Assembly: GCF_963675305.1 (NCBI RefSeq) | Contig: NZ_OY776147.1 | Location: 3,348,001 to 3,412,000 of the forward strand | Reading direction: 5' to 3' | From: an uncultured Hyphomonas sp. | GTDB taxonomy: Bacteria; Pseudomonadota; Alphaproteobacteria; Caulobacterales; Hyphomonadaceae | Length of the DNA stretch: 64,000 nt | In this document: positions 1-7,960 of the stretch, piece after piece | How the letters are laid out: each line of letters starts with the position of its first letter | How positions within the stretch are numbered: the stretch's first letter is position 1 | Notes under the pieces: generated by a model | Database searches by the model: none | Told to the model about the DNA's origin: nothing | What the model saw: the letters and a program-made list of their open reading frames with translations, nothing else | Translations under genes and position numbers: made by a program

Positions 1-1
1 G

Positions 2-739
2 CCCGGCCTCGCCCAGCTGTATCTCAGCGGCCTGGTCTCGCCGCAAAGTCCGCTCTGGTTCATCCAGCAGCTCTTCCTCTTCTATCTCGTCACGCGGGCC
101 ATCCGCCGCCAGAAGCCGGCGCGAATTCTGGCTGGTGCTGGCATGCTGCAAATCCTCGCCGCAGCGGGCCTGTTCCAGTCCGGATGGTCTGTCCTCGACC
201 ATTTCGCGGCGAATTTCGTGTTCTTCTATGCCGGCTATGTGGGCGCATCCCTAGCGTTCGGTTTCGCGAACAAAGCGGAGAACCGCCTGCGTGATCTTGG
301 CTGGACCCTGGCTGTCTGGGCCGGTGTGCACACCGCCTTCGTCGCCATGGGGATCGCGGACCTGCCAATCGTTTCACTGATCCTCGGCTTTGCCGGGACG
401 TTCGCGCTGATCAGCGCTGGCGTGCTGCTTGCCCGTATCCCGGCCGCGCATTTCATCGGTGACGCCGGACGCCAGTCTTTCGCGATCTATCTCGGCTTCT
501 TCATCCCGCTCCAGCTCCTGCTGATGCTGGTGAAGATGAGCGGGATTTTCGCAGACACCGGCGCCGCCAGCCTGGCAATTGCCGCCGCCACGCTGATGAT
601 CGCGCTTGGCATGCACCGGCTTGCGATGGAAACCCCGCTAAGGGCGCTTTATGTCCGCCCCCGGATTTTCCGGCTCAAACCATCACAGGCGGCTGGGCGC
701 GGCAGCCTGCTTGTCGCACCGACACAGCCAGACGCCTGA
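2..739 (+). CDS. Acyltransferase-3 family membrane protein, 3' part
   Basis: The reading frame is open from the first bases of the window, so the 5' end is missing; about 245 residues remain. It is a chain of hydrophobic segments separated by short basic loops. An LWFIQQLFLFYLVTR segment and a closing TPLRALYVRPRIFRL segment resemble the late helices and tail of acyltransferase-3 (OafA/ExoH/OpgC-like) inner-membrane O-acyltransferases, which acylate surface sugars. The catalytic N-terminal part lies outside the window, so substrate and activity cannot be judged. It converges on the following gene. Confidence 0.65.
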   Translation, partial: PGLAQLYLSGLVSPQSPLWFIQQLFLFYLVTRAIRRQKPARILAGAGMLQILAAAGLFQSGWSVLDHFAANFVFFYAGYVGASLAFGFANKAENRLRDLGWTLAVWAGVHTAFVAMGIADLPIVSLILGFAGTFALISAGVLLARIPAAHFIGDAGRQSFAIYLGFFIPLQLLLMLVKMSGIFADTGAASLAIAAATLMIALGMHRLAMETPLRALYVRPRIFRLKPSQAAGRGSLLVAPTQPDA

Positions 740-749
740 TAATCGGCGC

Positions 750-1298
750 CTAGCGCCCCCGGTTCCACACCATCAGCGGATCGAAGGCGCCGGTTTCCGC
801 GGCCTTCTGGAGCTGTGCGATCTGTTCGGAGACGGGGTTTTCACCCGATGCCTTGGCCCGCGCGCCATACAGGGCCTCGTCGAGACGGCAGATCTGTTCG
901 AACAGCGCTTCTGACCGGTCCACCAGCTCCAGGAAGCGCGCCGGCAGGCCCCTGCCCTCCTGCGCCTTCACATCGAGCGGCGGATCCTCTCTCCGTATGC
1001 GGTATTTCTTGGCGGCCGCGTCGTCGCGCTTCATCTCGCCATCGCGCACCGCTTTCTGCATGACCAGCCAGCTCGCGGCCTGCATCAGGCGCGTCGTCAG
1101 CTCCATGCTCCAGGCGGCATAGGTCAGCCCCGGTTCGCGATCCAGCGTCTTGGCATGTTCGCGGCCCGGCCCGTCCAGATAGGTGGCCGTTTCCTCCACC
1201 AGCGCCATGCCGCGCGTGAAGACGGTATCGAACAGCTTGCCGCCGGTGAACCCGTCCGACATGCTCATGCCTTCGCCTTGCGACTGTTCCGCTGCCAT
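750..1298 (-). CDS. rcdA: RcdA-type DUF1465 protein (ClpXP adaptor for CtrA degradation)
   Basis: This 182-residue helical protein carries the family signatures LVEETATYLDGPGR (about residues 34-47) and TTRLMQAASWLVMQ (about 68-81). In Caulobacter, RcdA is an adaptor that works with CpdR and PopA to deliver CtrA to the ClpXP protease at the stalked pole during the G1-S transition. The poorly conserved, acidic-to-basic tail is usual. The first Met is used here; Met11 or Met13 are possible because no strong Shine-Dalgarno favours one. The neighbours (a DUF1192 gene, a quinone oxidoreductase, a DUF1013 regulator) match the usual alphaproteobacterial setting. Confidence 0.8.
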   Translation of the reverse strand: MAAEQSQGEGMSMSDGFTGGKLFDTVFTRGMALVEETATYLDGPGREHAKTLDREPGLTYAAWSMELTTRLMQAASWLVMQKAVRDGEMKRDDAAAKKYRIRREDPPLDVKAQEGRGLPARFLELVDRSEALFEQICRLDEALYGARAKASGENPVSEQIAQLQKAAETGAFDPLMVWNRGR

Positions 1299-1360
1299 AA
1301 CTCTGTCCCTGACGTTCTGGACACCAACACCTGCTTTACCATGGCGATGTTTATGTCCGC

Positions 1361-1549
1361 TTAATCCCCGCCGCCACCAAACAGCGCATCGGCGGCTGCT
1401 TTCTGGGCGCGCTTTTTCTCGATTTCCCGTTCGCAGGCGGCGATACCGTCTTTCAGCTGCGCAATGCGCGCTTCCAGCTCTTCCACCGACATCTGCTCCA
1501 GCGTCTGCGGTGTGTTTACGAGGATCGGCTCTTCATCCGAAATTGCCAT
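1361..1549 (-). CDS. DUF1192 family small coiled-coil protein
   Basis: A 62-residue acidic protein containing SVEELEARIAQLKDGI followed by a charged helix rich in Glu, Lys and Ala, which predicts a short coiled coil. This is the typical DUF1192 pattern in alphaproteobacteria; the function is unknown. Two ATG codons are adjacent. The GGGAGG upstream has better spacing to the second, so the start is placed at 1549 rather than 1552. It sits just upstream of rcdA on the same strand with a 62-bp gap, so the two may be co-transcribed. Confidence 0.7.
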   Translation of the reverse strand: MAISDEEPILVNTPQTLEQMSVEELEARIAQLKDGIAACEREIEKKRAQKAAADALFGGGGD

Positions 1550-1632
1550 CATCGCCTCCCGATCCGTCTCTTGGGGTTCATCAAAGCAGAAACAGGCCTT
1601 ACATGCGACTCCTCAACACGGGAGTCATGCAC

Positions 1633-2607
1633 ATGGGCGAGACGATGAAAGCCGTCGAAATCGAGAAGGACGGGCCGCTTTACCTGGCGGACCTGCCAAA
1701 GCCGGAACCGGGCGCGAATGAGGTTCTGGTCAAGACGGCCTTTTCCGGCCTGAACCGGGCAGATCTCGTCCAGCGCGCGGGCGCCTATCCCCCGCCGCCC
1801 GGCGCCTCCACCATCCTGGGACTGGAAGTCTCCGGCACGGTCGAAGCCGTCGGCAGCGATGTGACGCGCTGGAAGGTTGGCGACACGGTTTGCGGGCTGC
1901 TCGCGGGCGGCGGCTATGCCGAATATGTGTCGGTCGATGAAGGGTCGCTCTTCCCGGTGCCAGAGGGAATGAGCCTCGACCAGGCCGCCTGTCTGCCGGA
2001 AGCCATGATGACGGTCTGGGCCAATGTGTTCGACCGGGTCGGCCTCAAAGCCGGGGAGAACTTCCTCTGCCATGGCGGCACATCCGGCATCGGCGTGATG
2101 GCGATCCAGATGGCAAAGGCCGCGGGCGCCTCGAAGATTTTCGCAACCGCCGGCACGGATCAGAAATGCCAGCTCGCCGCCAGCCTCGGCGCCACGCGTG
2201 CGATCAATTACAAGACCGAAGACTTTGTTGAGATCGTGAAGGCCGAGGGCGGATCCGACGTCACGCTCGACATGGTCGGCGGCGATTACATCCAGAAGAA
2301 CATTTCGGCCGCCAACCCGGACGGGCGGATCATCAATATCGCTTACCAGAACGGCTTCCAGGCGAACGTCAATTTCGCGCCGGTCCTGATGAAGCGGCTG
2401 ACCCTCGCCGCCACCACGCTGCGCGCCCGGCCCCTGCCGGAGAAGAAGCGCATCCGCGACGCGGTGGAAGCCGATTTCTGGCCGCACGTCGCCAGCGGCG
2501 AGATCATTCCGGTTCTGCAGAAAGTCTACCCGGCAGCAGAAGCAGAGCAGGCGCATCAGCTGATGGCGTCCGGCACGCATTCCGGGAAAATCCTGCTGTC
2601 CTGGTAA
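1633..2607 (+). CDS. NAD(P)H:quinone oxidoreductase, PIG3/QOR type
   Basis: A zinc-independent medium-chain dehydrogenase of 324 residues. The N-terminal GroES-like part contains the SGLNRADLVQRAGAYPPPPG segment typical of the PIG3 quinone oxidoreductase subfamily. The nucleotide-binding Rossmann part has HGGTSGIGVMAIQMAKAAG. No zinc-binding cysteines are present, as expected for QOR. It reduces quinones with NADPH in the cytoplasm. ATG codons at 1627, 1633 and 1645 compete; GGGAG lies about 8 nt before 1633, so that start is preferred. It is transcribed divergently from the DUF1192 gene. Confidence 0.85.
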   Translation: MGETMKAVEIEKDGPLYLADLPKPEPGANEVLVKTAFSGLNRADLVQRAGAYPPPPGASTILGLEVSGTVEAVGSDVTRWKVGDTVCGLLAGGGYAEYVSVDEGSLFPVPEGMSLDQAACLPEAMMTVWANVFDRVGLKAGENFLCHGGTSGIGVMAIQMAKAAGASKIFATAGTDQKCQLAASLGATRAINYKTEDFVEIVKAEGGSDVTLDMVGGDYIQKNISAANPDGRIINIAYQNGFQANVNFAPVLMKRLTLAATTLRARPLPEKKRIRDAVEADFWPHVASGEIIPVLQKVYPAAEAEQAHQLMASGTHSGKILLSW

Positions 2608-2705
2608 AAAAGGCCCAATTTACAGGCCCCTGTGGCTGGTGACTTTCCAATACAGGGCAGCTGTACTATAGGAACAGGCAAGGTTCAGCACGCGCCTGAC
2701 CCCAA

Positions 2706-2730
2706 CCGCCCGGCACGACGTGCCGGGCGG
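2706..2730. repeat. 25-bp perfect palindrome in the trcR leader
   Basis: The half CCGCCCGGCACG at 2706-2717 is mirrored exactly at 2719-2730 around a single central A. It lies 39 bp upstream of the ATG of the DUF1013 gene. No T-run follows, so it does not look like an intrinsic terminator. A dimeric-repressor operator or a leader hairpin is more plausible. Confidence 0.7.
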
Positions 2731-2769
2731 CTGCATTTCAGGCGGCGTAAAAACAACAGGGAGAGCCTC

Positions 2770-3441
2770 ATGTCCGAAGTCCTCATGCCGAAGGCCACAG
2801 CCGTCTGGCTGCTCGACAATACCAGCCTCACCTTTGCCCAGATCGCTGCGTTCTGCGGCCTGCATCATCTCGAAGTCAAAGGCATCGCCGATGGCGACGT
2901 CGCCGAGAACATGCGCGGCGTCGACCCGATCGCCGGCGGTATCCTTTCGCGCGAGGAAATCCAGCGCGGCGAAGCCGATGAAGACTACCGGCTGAAAGTC
3001 GCCGAATCGAAGATCGCCCACATCCCGCAGCCGAAGCGCAAGGGCAGCCGCTACACACCGGTCATCCGCCGCCAGGACAAGCCGGATGCTGTCGCCTGGT
3101 TCATCCGCAACCACCCGGAAGTCTCCGACGCGCAGATCTCCAAACTGATCGGCACCACCAAGTCGACGATCAACAATGTCCGCGACAAGAGCCACTGGAA
3201 CTCGCCGAACATTCGTCCGGTCGACCCGGTGACGCTTGGCCTCTGCACCCAGATCGAGCTCGACGAAGTGATCGCAAAATCGGCCGAGAAGCGCCGCAAG
3301 ATGGAAGCTGAAAAAGCGCTCCGCTCCGAAGGCCCGGGCCTGGCTCCGGCGCAGGACGATCCGGACGCCTATGACACGTCCGAAGAAGACGCCGCGAAGA
3401 AGGACGTCTCCGCAGACGACGTATTCCGCGACTTCAGCTGA
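2770..3441 (+). CDS. trcR: TrcR-type DUF1013 cell-cycle transcriptional regulator
   Basis: A 223-residue protein matching DUF1013. It has two helix-turn-helix-like stretches: LTFAQIAAFCGLHHLEVKGI near residues 20-39, and VSDAQISKLIGTTKSTINNV near 115-137. An acidic, disordered C-terminal tail follows. The family is confined to alphaproteobacteria and is annotated in Caulobacter as the cell-cycle regulator TrcR. The start is set by GGGAG about 6 nt upstream of ATG 2770; an upstream in-frame extension to 2632 would run through the leader palindrome and is less likely. A clear terminator follows the gene. Confidence 0.8.
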   Translation: MSEVLMPKATAVWLLDNTSLTFAQIAAFCGLHHLEVKGIADGDVAENMRGVDPIAGGILSREEIQRGEADEDYRLKVAESKIAHIPQPKRKGSRYTPVIRRQDKPDAVAWFIRNHPEVSDAQISKLIGTTKSTINNVRDKSHWNSPNIRPVDPVTLGLCTQIELDEVIAKSAEKRRKMEAEKALRSEGPGLAPAQDDPDAYDTSEEDAAKKDVSADDVFRDFS

Positions 3442-3460
3442 CCCAAGCAGACCTGCTCAA

Positions 3461-3493
3461 AAAAAGCCGGCGCTCTTCGGGTGCCGGCTTTTT
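3461..3493 (+). terminator. Intrinsic terminator after trcR
   Basis: AAAAAGCCGGC and GCCGGCTTTTT form a GC-rich stem with a loop of about 11 nt containing TTCGG, followed by a T-tract (3489-3493). It begins 20 nt after the stop codon. The A-run and T-run on opposite sides make it potentially bidirectional. Confidence 0.9.
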
Positions 3494-3496
3494 CTT

Positions 3497-3570
3497 GTCC
3501 GGCATGATCCGACATAGTCCGGGCTGATCCGGCATAGTCATGACCAAGTCCGGTATGGTCCGGCTTCGTC
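3497..3570. repeat. Imperfect 10-bp tandem array between trcR and the Smr gene
   Basis: Seven consecutive units are visible: GTCCGGCATG, ATCCGACATA, GTCCGGGCTG, ATCCGGCATA, GTCATGACCAA, GTCCGGTATG and GTCCGGCTTC. They begin at 3497, 3507, 3517, 3527, 3537, 3548 and 3558. The period is close to one helical turn. The array lies between the trcR terminator and the stop of the convergent Smr gene, outside any convincing gene. Confidence 0.75.
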
Positions 3571-3585
3571 ATCGCGTGGTCGCAC

Positions 3586-4110
3586 TTAGGCCTGCCGCAG
3601 GAAGACATACCAGGCACCGGACCCGCCATGTCGCGGATGAGCCTCGGAATAACCGGAGATGAACGCGCGCGCCGCCGGCATCTCCAGCCAGCGCAGGAAA
3701 TTGCGGCGCAGCACGCCCTCCCCGCCCTTCCCCTTTCCGGTGATGATCAGGACACACCGCGCGCCTTCTGCCTGCTTGCGCCGGAGGAAATCCGGCAACG
3801 CCGCCTCCGCGCTGAGCTGCGTGTGGCCGTGCAGGTCGAAGCGGCCGGCCAGTTCCAGCTTGCCACGCCGCACGCGTTTCTCGTTCGCCCGGTTCTGTGG
3901 CGGTGCCGGCGTTTTCGGGGGCTTGGGAACAGGCGGCTGTAGCGGTGCGGCGGCGGGTTTCGCCTTGCCATGGCGCAGGACCGGCTCGCCATGCTCCAGC
4001 GCGTCGATAAAGGTTTCAATGTCTTCCGTCTTCGGACCGATGGGCTTCACCGTCCGCGCAACACGGGCCCAGGCACGGGCTTCGTCAGGGGTAAGACGGC
4101 GGTGGCTCAT
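3586..4110 (-). CDS. Smr-domain protein
   Basis: A 174-residue protein: a charged N-terminal region, a proline-rich linker at about residues 50-75, and a C-terminal Smr (small MutS-related) domain. The Smr motifs are FDLHGHT (about residues 91-97), LIITGKG (about 119-125) and HPRHGGSGAWYVFL near the end. Smr domains bind or nick nucleic acid (branched DNA or ribosome-linked RNA). This short stand-alone form is common in alphaproteobacteria, where its biological role is unsettled. It lies 9 bp downstream of mltA on the same strand, so co-transcription is likely. Confidence 0.85.
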   Translation of the reverse strand: MSHRRLTPDEARAWARVARTVKPIGPKTEDIETFIDALEHGEPVLRHGKAKPAAAPLQPPVPKPPKTPAPPQNRANEKRVRRGKLELAGRFDLHGHTQLSAEAALPDFLRRKQAEGARCVLIITGKGKGGEGVLRRNFLRWLEMPAARAFISGYSEAHPRHGGSGAWYVFLRQA

Positions 4111-4119
4111 GACCGCCCA

Positions 4120-5352
4120 TTACGGTGCAGGGGGCGCCATGTCGAGACCGGCATAGCCCTGGCTGCGCATCCGCGCTGCCACCGTACGCGGAAGCAGAAC
4201 CCATAGCCGGCCCGGCGCGTTCATCGTTCCGGCCCGCTCGCCCGCCTGCGGCCCTGTGCCGAAAAAGATGTCGCCGCGCACCGCGCCTTTTATGGCCCCG
4301 CCGGTGTCCTGAGCGACCAGCAATCCGGACCAGTCGCCGCCCAGTCCCGGCGCTTTTGTCTGAACGAACATGGGCACGCCAAGGGGATGAAGACTGGTGT
4401 CGACCGCCATGGAGCCGAGCGGCGTCAACGGGACACCTTCCGCGCCAGCTGGCCCGAGCGAGGGATCGCCTTCCGCCTCGGCATTGAAGAACACAAAGCG
4501 GGGGTTCTGGTTCATCGCCATTCGCGTTTCAGCCGGTCCCGCCCGGTTCATCCAGGCGCGGATCCCCTGCATGCTGGCTTCGCCGCGGGAAATGCGCCCG
4601 GTACGGATCAGCCAATTGGCCGTCGATTCGAATTTGTGGCCATTATGCGCGGCATAGACGGCCCGCATTGTTGTCCCGTCCGGAAAGGTCAGCCGGCCCG
4701 AGCCCTGGATCTGCAGGAAGAACACATCCGCCGGATGCGCATAGGCAATCGCCTGGACGCCCGATGTCGTGATCTGGGCCCGCGCAGGATAAGGCCGGGT
4801 TGTGCCGTTCGGCAGGCGCTGCAGCGGCTTGCCATTGTTCGGGATCAGGTCAGCCGGCAAGGCGGGGACCGGCTCGGTAAAGGGCGGGGTCGGCGTACGG
4901 CGCGCTTCATAGGTCGGTTCGAAATAGCCGGTGAATTTCCGCGCGCCATCTGGCGGGATCACCTCAATCGGCACGAACACCTGCTCCATCAGCGCGCGGG
5001 CATCTTCATCGCTGCGCGCGGCCGAGAGTGCCCCGCAGGGTTCTGCCCAGTCCTCGACACGTCCGGCCCAGGGCGCCGCCGACGACAACGGGGCGGTCAT
5101 TTCCTGTCCGGCAAATTTCTCACAGGACCGTTTGAACGCGCTGACCGCAGCCTCAAGCCGAACCGAAGACCAGTTGGGCAAATCGGAAAAGGCGGCAGGT
5201 GTCTCCCAGTTGGGCAGTCTCGGAGGCGGTGCAGGGGTGGCAGGTTGTGGAACTTCGGGCCCGGCGGGCTGAATGACCTTTATGGGTGCAGGCTGAGACT
5301 GGCAGGCGGCCAGCAGAAGCAGAAGGACAAACGAACGAAAGCGCGACCACAT
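4120..5352 (-). CDS. mltA: Membrane-bound lytic murein transglycosylase A
   Basis: A 410-residue lipoprotein precursor with a signal peptide ending in LLLAACQ (lipobox). The MltA beta-barrel domain contains GYFEPTYEARRT and FFLQIQGSGRL. The C-terminal 3D domain includes LLVAQDTGGAIKGAVRGDIF, carrying the Asp residues that MltA uses to cleave the glycan strand into 1,6-anhydro ends. It remodels peptidoglycan from the periplasm. The start at 5352 (MWSRFRSF) gives a normal signal peptide. The order TIM44-mltA-smr on one strand is typical of alphaproteobacteria. Confidence 0.92.
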   Translation of the reverse strand: MWSRFRSFVLLLLLAACQSQPAPIKVIQPAGPEVPQPATPAPPPRLPNWETPAAFSDLPNWSSVRLEAAVSAFKRSCEKFAGQEMTAPLSSAAPWAGRVEDWAEPCGALSAARSDEDARALMEQVFVPIEVIPPDGARKFTGYFEPTYEARRTPTPPFTEPVPALPADLIPNNGKPLQRLPNGTTRPYPARAQITTSGVQAIAYAHPADVFFLQIQGSGRLTFPDGTTMRAVYAAHNGHKFESTANWLIRTGRISRGEASMQGIRAWMNRAGPAETRMAMNQNPRFVFFNAEAEGDPSLGPAGAEGVPLTPLGSMAVDTSLHPLGVPMFVQTKAPGLGGDWSGLLVAQDTGGAIKGAVRGDIFFGTGPQAGERAGTMNAPGRLWVLLPRTVAARMRSQGYAGLDMAPPAP

Positions 5353-5412
5353 GCACGCTTTATGGCGTGCTTCCTGCGGAAGTGTCACCCGAAAATGTTC
5401 TGCGTGCAGGCC

Positions 5413-6021
5413 CTAATTGGCGACTTCGACGTCGTCCAGAATCCAGTTCGGATCATCCCCCCGGACGTTGCGCATAAAGGTCCAGATTTCCTTCGCCGTG
5501 CGCACCATTTCCCCGTCACCCAGTTCCGCTTCATAGCGGACGGCAACGCGGGCAATGTCTCCATCGAGATCGGCACTTTCGATTTCGGCCTTGCGGATTC
5601 TGAGGAGTTCAAAGGCCGGCTTGTCCGGCTCGCGCGCAGCAATGGCGGCGTCCCAGGCTTCATAGACATCGTCGTCCAGCATGGGGCGGAGCTTGTCGCG
5701 GTCCCCACGAGCGAAAGCCGAAACGATGATTTCATAGGCTGCGCGGGCGCCTCTCATGAAGTCAGGTGTGCTGAAGCTGCGATCAACGTTGTAAATTTCT
5801 TCCAGCCCGCCCGCGGCCGGACCGGTAAAGATCGGCTTGTCGGCATGGGCCATTGTCTCATCGCGCGGTTTGGCCTTGTTGGTCGCATCATCGCCAGCTG
5901 TCGCTGGGGTCGGGCGGCTGACAGGGTTGTCGTTGTCACCCTTGCCGAGCGCAAAATACAGGCGCGACAGGACAAACAGCGCAACAGCTGCCAGGATCAT
6001 GACTTGCATCACGGGGTCCAT
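5413..6021 (-). CDS. TIM44/TimA-type membrane-anchored adaptor protein
   Basis: A 202-residue protein with one N-terminal transmembrane helix (VMILAAVALFVLSRLYFAL, about residues 5-23), a low-complexity linker, and a TIM44-like domain from about residue 75. That domain includes ARAAYEIIVSAFARGD and a closing immunoglobulin-free NTF2-like fold. Bacterial TIM44 homologues are thought to be inner-membrane adaptors; the exact role is unknown. It is divergent from secB, a very conserved arrangement, with about 130 bp between the starts. The start at 6021 places the helix at the N-terminus. Confidence 0.85.
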   Translation of the reverse strand: MDPVMQVMILAAVALFVLSRLYFALGKGDNDNPVSRPTPATAGDDATNKAKPRDETMAHADKPIFTGPAAGGLEEIYNVDRSFSTPDFMRGARAAYEIIVSAFARGDRDKLRPMLDDDVYEAWDAAIAAREPDKPAFELLRIRKAEIESADLDGDIARVAVRYEAELGDGEMVRTAKEIWTFMRNVRGDDPNWILDDVEVAN

Positions 6022-6153
6022 TGGTGGTGGCGTGTCCTTGCGTTCGAGTTCACTCAGCCCCCAAGATAGGGCCGACAGGCCGGAAGTGCCAGTGATCATT
6101 GCGCGTTAAGGGGCCGCATGCTAGCGCCCGCCGGGTAGAGTTGGGAGGTAGAC

Positions 6154-6666
6154 ATGACTGACACAAGTGCTCCGCAGGCACCAAATGAAGGCCAAAACGG
6201 CGCGACCCCGGCGGGTCTGCGCGTCCTCGGCCAGTATGTGAAGGACCTTTCCTTCGAGAATCCGGGACACACACCTGTGCAGTCCCAGCCGAATATCGAT
6301 CTTGGTATCGATGTCGGCGCAACGCCTCATGCCGATGGCAACGGGATCTACGAAGTGTCCCTGAAACTGTCCGCCAAGGCTGTTTCAGATGGAACCGTGC
6401 TGTTCATCACCGAACTGGATTATGCCGGGCTGTTCCAGCTGCAGAACGTGCCACAGGCCCAGCTTGAGCCGCTGCTGCTGATCGAATGCCCGCGCCTGCT
6501 GTTCCCGTTTGCCCGCCGTATCGTGGCGGAGATCACGCGCGAAGGCGGTTTCCCGCCTCTGCTGATCGATCCGGTGGACTTTGTGCAGCTTTACCAGCAG
6601 CAATATCGCCGTGCGCAGGAAGCCGCTGCAGCCTCCGGCCAGACACCGCCCGTTCAGGACGCGTAA
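6154..6666 (+). CDS. secB: Protein-export chaperone SecB
   Basis: 170 residues with the SecB fold: LRVLGQYVKDLSFENPG near the N-terminus, the peptide-groove region, and IECPRLLFPFARRIVAEITR followed by GGFPPLLIDPVDF. SecB tetramers keep preproteins unfolded and deliver them to SecA. GGGAGG lies about 7 nt before the ATG. The 3' end overlaps the 3' end of convergent dnaQ by 13 nt. Confidence 0.97.
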   Translation: MTDTSAPQAPNEGQNGATPAGLRVLGQYVKDLSFENPGHTPVQSQPNIDLGIDVGATPHADGNGIYEVSLKLSAKAVSDGTVLFITELDYAGLFQLQNVPQAQLEPLLLIECPRLLFPFARRIVAEITREGGFPPLLIDPVDFVQLYQQQYRRAQEAAAASGQTPPVQDA

Positions 6667-7355
6667 CGCTTCCAGACAGCTTCATCGCCAAGGCCGCTCA
6701 CGAACGCTTCGTGGGCGGCTTTTTCGTCTTCGGTCAGACGGGAACTAAGCGGCTTCGGCCGCTGCCGCGCGGGCGTGACCTCTTCGACAATCTCCGTTTC
6801 CACCACCGTCTCGAACGAAAAGGCACGGGCCCGGCCGCCAAGGAGTTCGAGATAGACCGCCGCCAGAAGCTGGCTATCCAGCAAGGCGCCGTGAAAAGTC
6901 CGGCTCTCAAGCGAAATGTCGAACCTTTTGCACAAGGCATCGAGACTGGCCGGCGCCCCCGGAAACTTGCGGCGCGCCATCGCGGCCGTATCCACCCAGC
7001 GCTCATCCGGAATCGGGCTGCGTCCGCACCGGTCCAGTTCCATGTTCAGGAAGGAGCGGTCAAACCCGGCATTGTGAGCGACCAGCGTGGCATCCCCGAT
7101 AAATTCCAGGAAAGCGTCAATCACTTCAGGCGCCTCGAAAGGCGGAGCATCCTTCAGGTCGTCATCCGTGATGCCGGTGATGCGAACCGTATCGGCAGAC
7201 ACTGCTCGGCCGGGGTTGATCAGCGTCCGGAACGTGCGGCCAGACGGGATGTGATTGATCATCTCCACCGCGCCGAGCTCAATGATGCGGTCACCTTCTT
7301 CCGGCCTGAGGCCTGTGGTCTCGGTATCGAAAGCAATCTCGCGGATCTGGCTCAT
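6654..7355 (-). CDS. dnaQ: DNA polymerase III epsilon subunit (3'-5' proofreading exonuclease)
   Basis: 233 residues, with the DEDDh exonuclease motifs in order: FDTETTG (Exo I, residues 9-15), HNAGFD (Exo II, about 97-102) and HGALLDSQ (Exo III, about 157-164). The C-terminal tail would bind the polymerase alpha subunit. It is the last gene of the ppsR-maf-aroE-coaE-dnaQ unit. Its ATG overlaps the coaE stop by 4 nt, implying translational coupling. Confidence 0.95.
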   Translation of the reverse strand: MSQIREIAFDTETTGLRPEEGDRIIELGAVEMINHIPSGRTFRTLINPGRAVSADTVRITGITDDDLKDAPPFEAPEVIDAFLEFIGDATLVAHNAGFDRSFLNMELDRCGRSPIPDERWVDTAAMARRKFPGAPASLDALCKRFDISLESRTFHGALLDSQLLAAVYLELLGGRARAFSFETVVETEIVEEVTPARQRPKPLSSRLTEDEKAAHEAFVSGLGDEAVWKRYAS

Positions 7356-7960
7356 GCATTATCCCCTGCGGCCTTGCGATTCATCAGGGCCACTATGGCG
7401 CGAACATGGTCGCGTGCAAACTCAAACCCATGTGCTGTCGACAGGATAAAGTCGGCTTTTGCACGCTTTTCCGCATCCGGCACCTGACGCGCGAGAATCG
7501 CTTCGAAAGTTTCCTCTGTGACACCCGGCCGGGACAGCACACGCTGGCGCTGTACTTCGGGCGGCGCGCTGACAACCAGGACATAATCGCAATAGCCGGA
7601 CCCACCGGTCTCATACAGCAGCGGAATGTCCAGCACCGCAAAGGTCGCTCCGGATTTCCGCGCCGTTTCCCGGAAGTCCTGCTGCGCCGCGCCAGCCAGC
7701 GGATGGACGATGCCTTCCAGCTGTTTCATGGCGGCCGCATCGTTCAGCACACGTTCGCGCAGGAGTGTACGGTCGATCGCGCCATCGACTTTAACGCCCG
7801 GAAAAGCAGCTTCGACAGGATCAACCGCCGCGCCGCCCTTCTCGTAGAGCTGATGCACCGCTGCATCGGCGTCATACACGGGTACGCCTTCATCCCGGAA
7901 CAGGGTCGCGGTTGCGGATTTTCCCATGCCGATCGAACCGGTCAGGCCAAGGATGATCAC
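7352..7960 (-). CDS. coaE: Dephospho-CoA kinase
   Basis: 202 residues. It begins with the P-loop GLTGSIGMGKS (residues 5-15). The substrate-region motif VYDADAAVH follows, then LDIPLLYETGG in the lid region. It catalyses the last step of coenzyme A synthesis, phosphorylating the ribose 3'-OH of dephospho-CoA. Four-nucleotide overlaps with aroE upstream and dnaQ downstream show a compact operon. Confidence 0.95.
   Translation of the reverse strand: MIILGLTGSIGMGKSATATLFRDEGVPVYDADAAVHQLYEKGGAAVDPVEAAFPGVKVDGAIDRTLLRERVLNDAAAMKQLEGIVHPLAGAAQQDFRETARKSGATFAVLDIPLLYETGGSGYCDYVLVVSAPPEVQRQRVLSRPGVTEETFEAILARQVPDAEKRAKADFILSTAHGFEFARDHVRAIVALMNRKAAGDNA

Noticed and set aside
1183..1632. Long in-frame 5' extension of the quinone oxidoreductase
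   Set aside because: It overlaps the DUF1192 gene on the other strand and family homologues start near residue MKAVEI; ribosome-site spacing favours 1633.
4387..6069. A 560-codon plus-strand frame opposite mltA and the TIM44 gene
   Set aside because: Arg/Gly-rich composition with no motifs, antisense to two well-supported genes.
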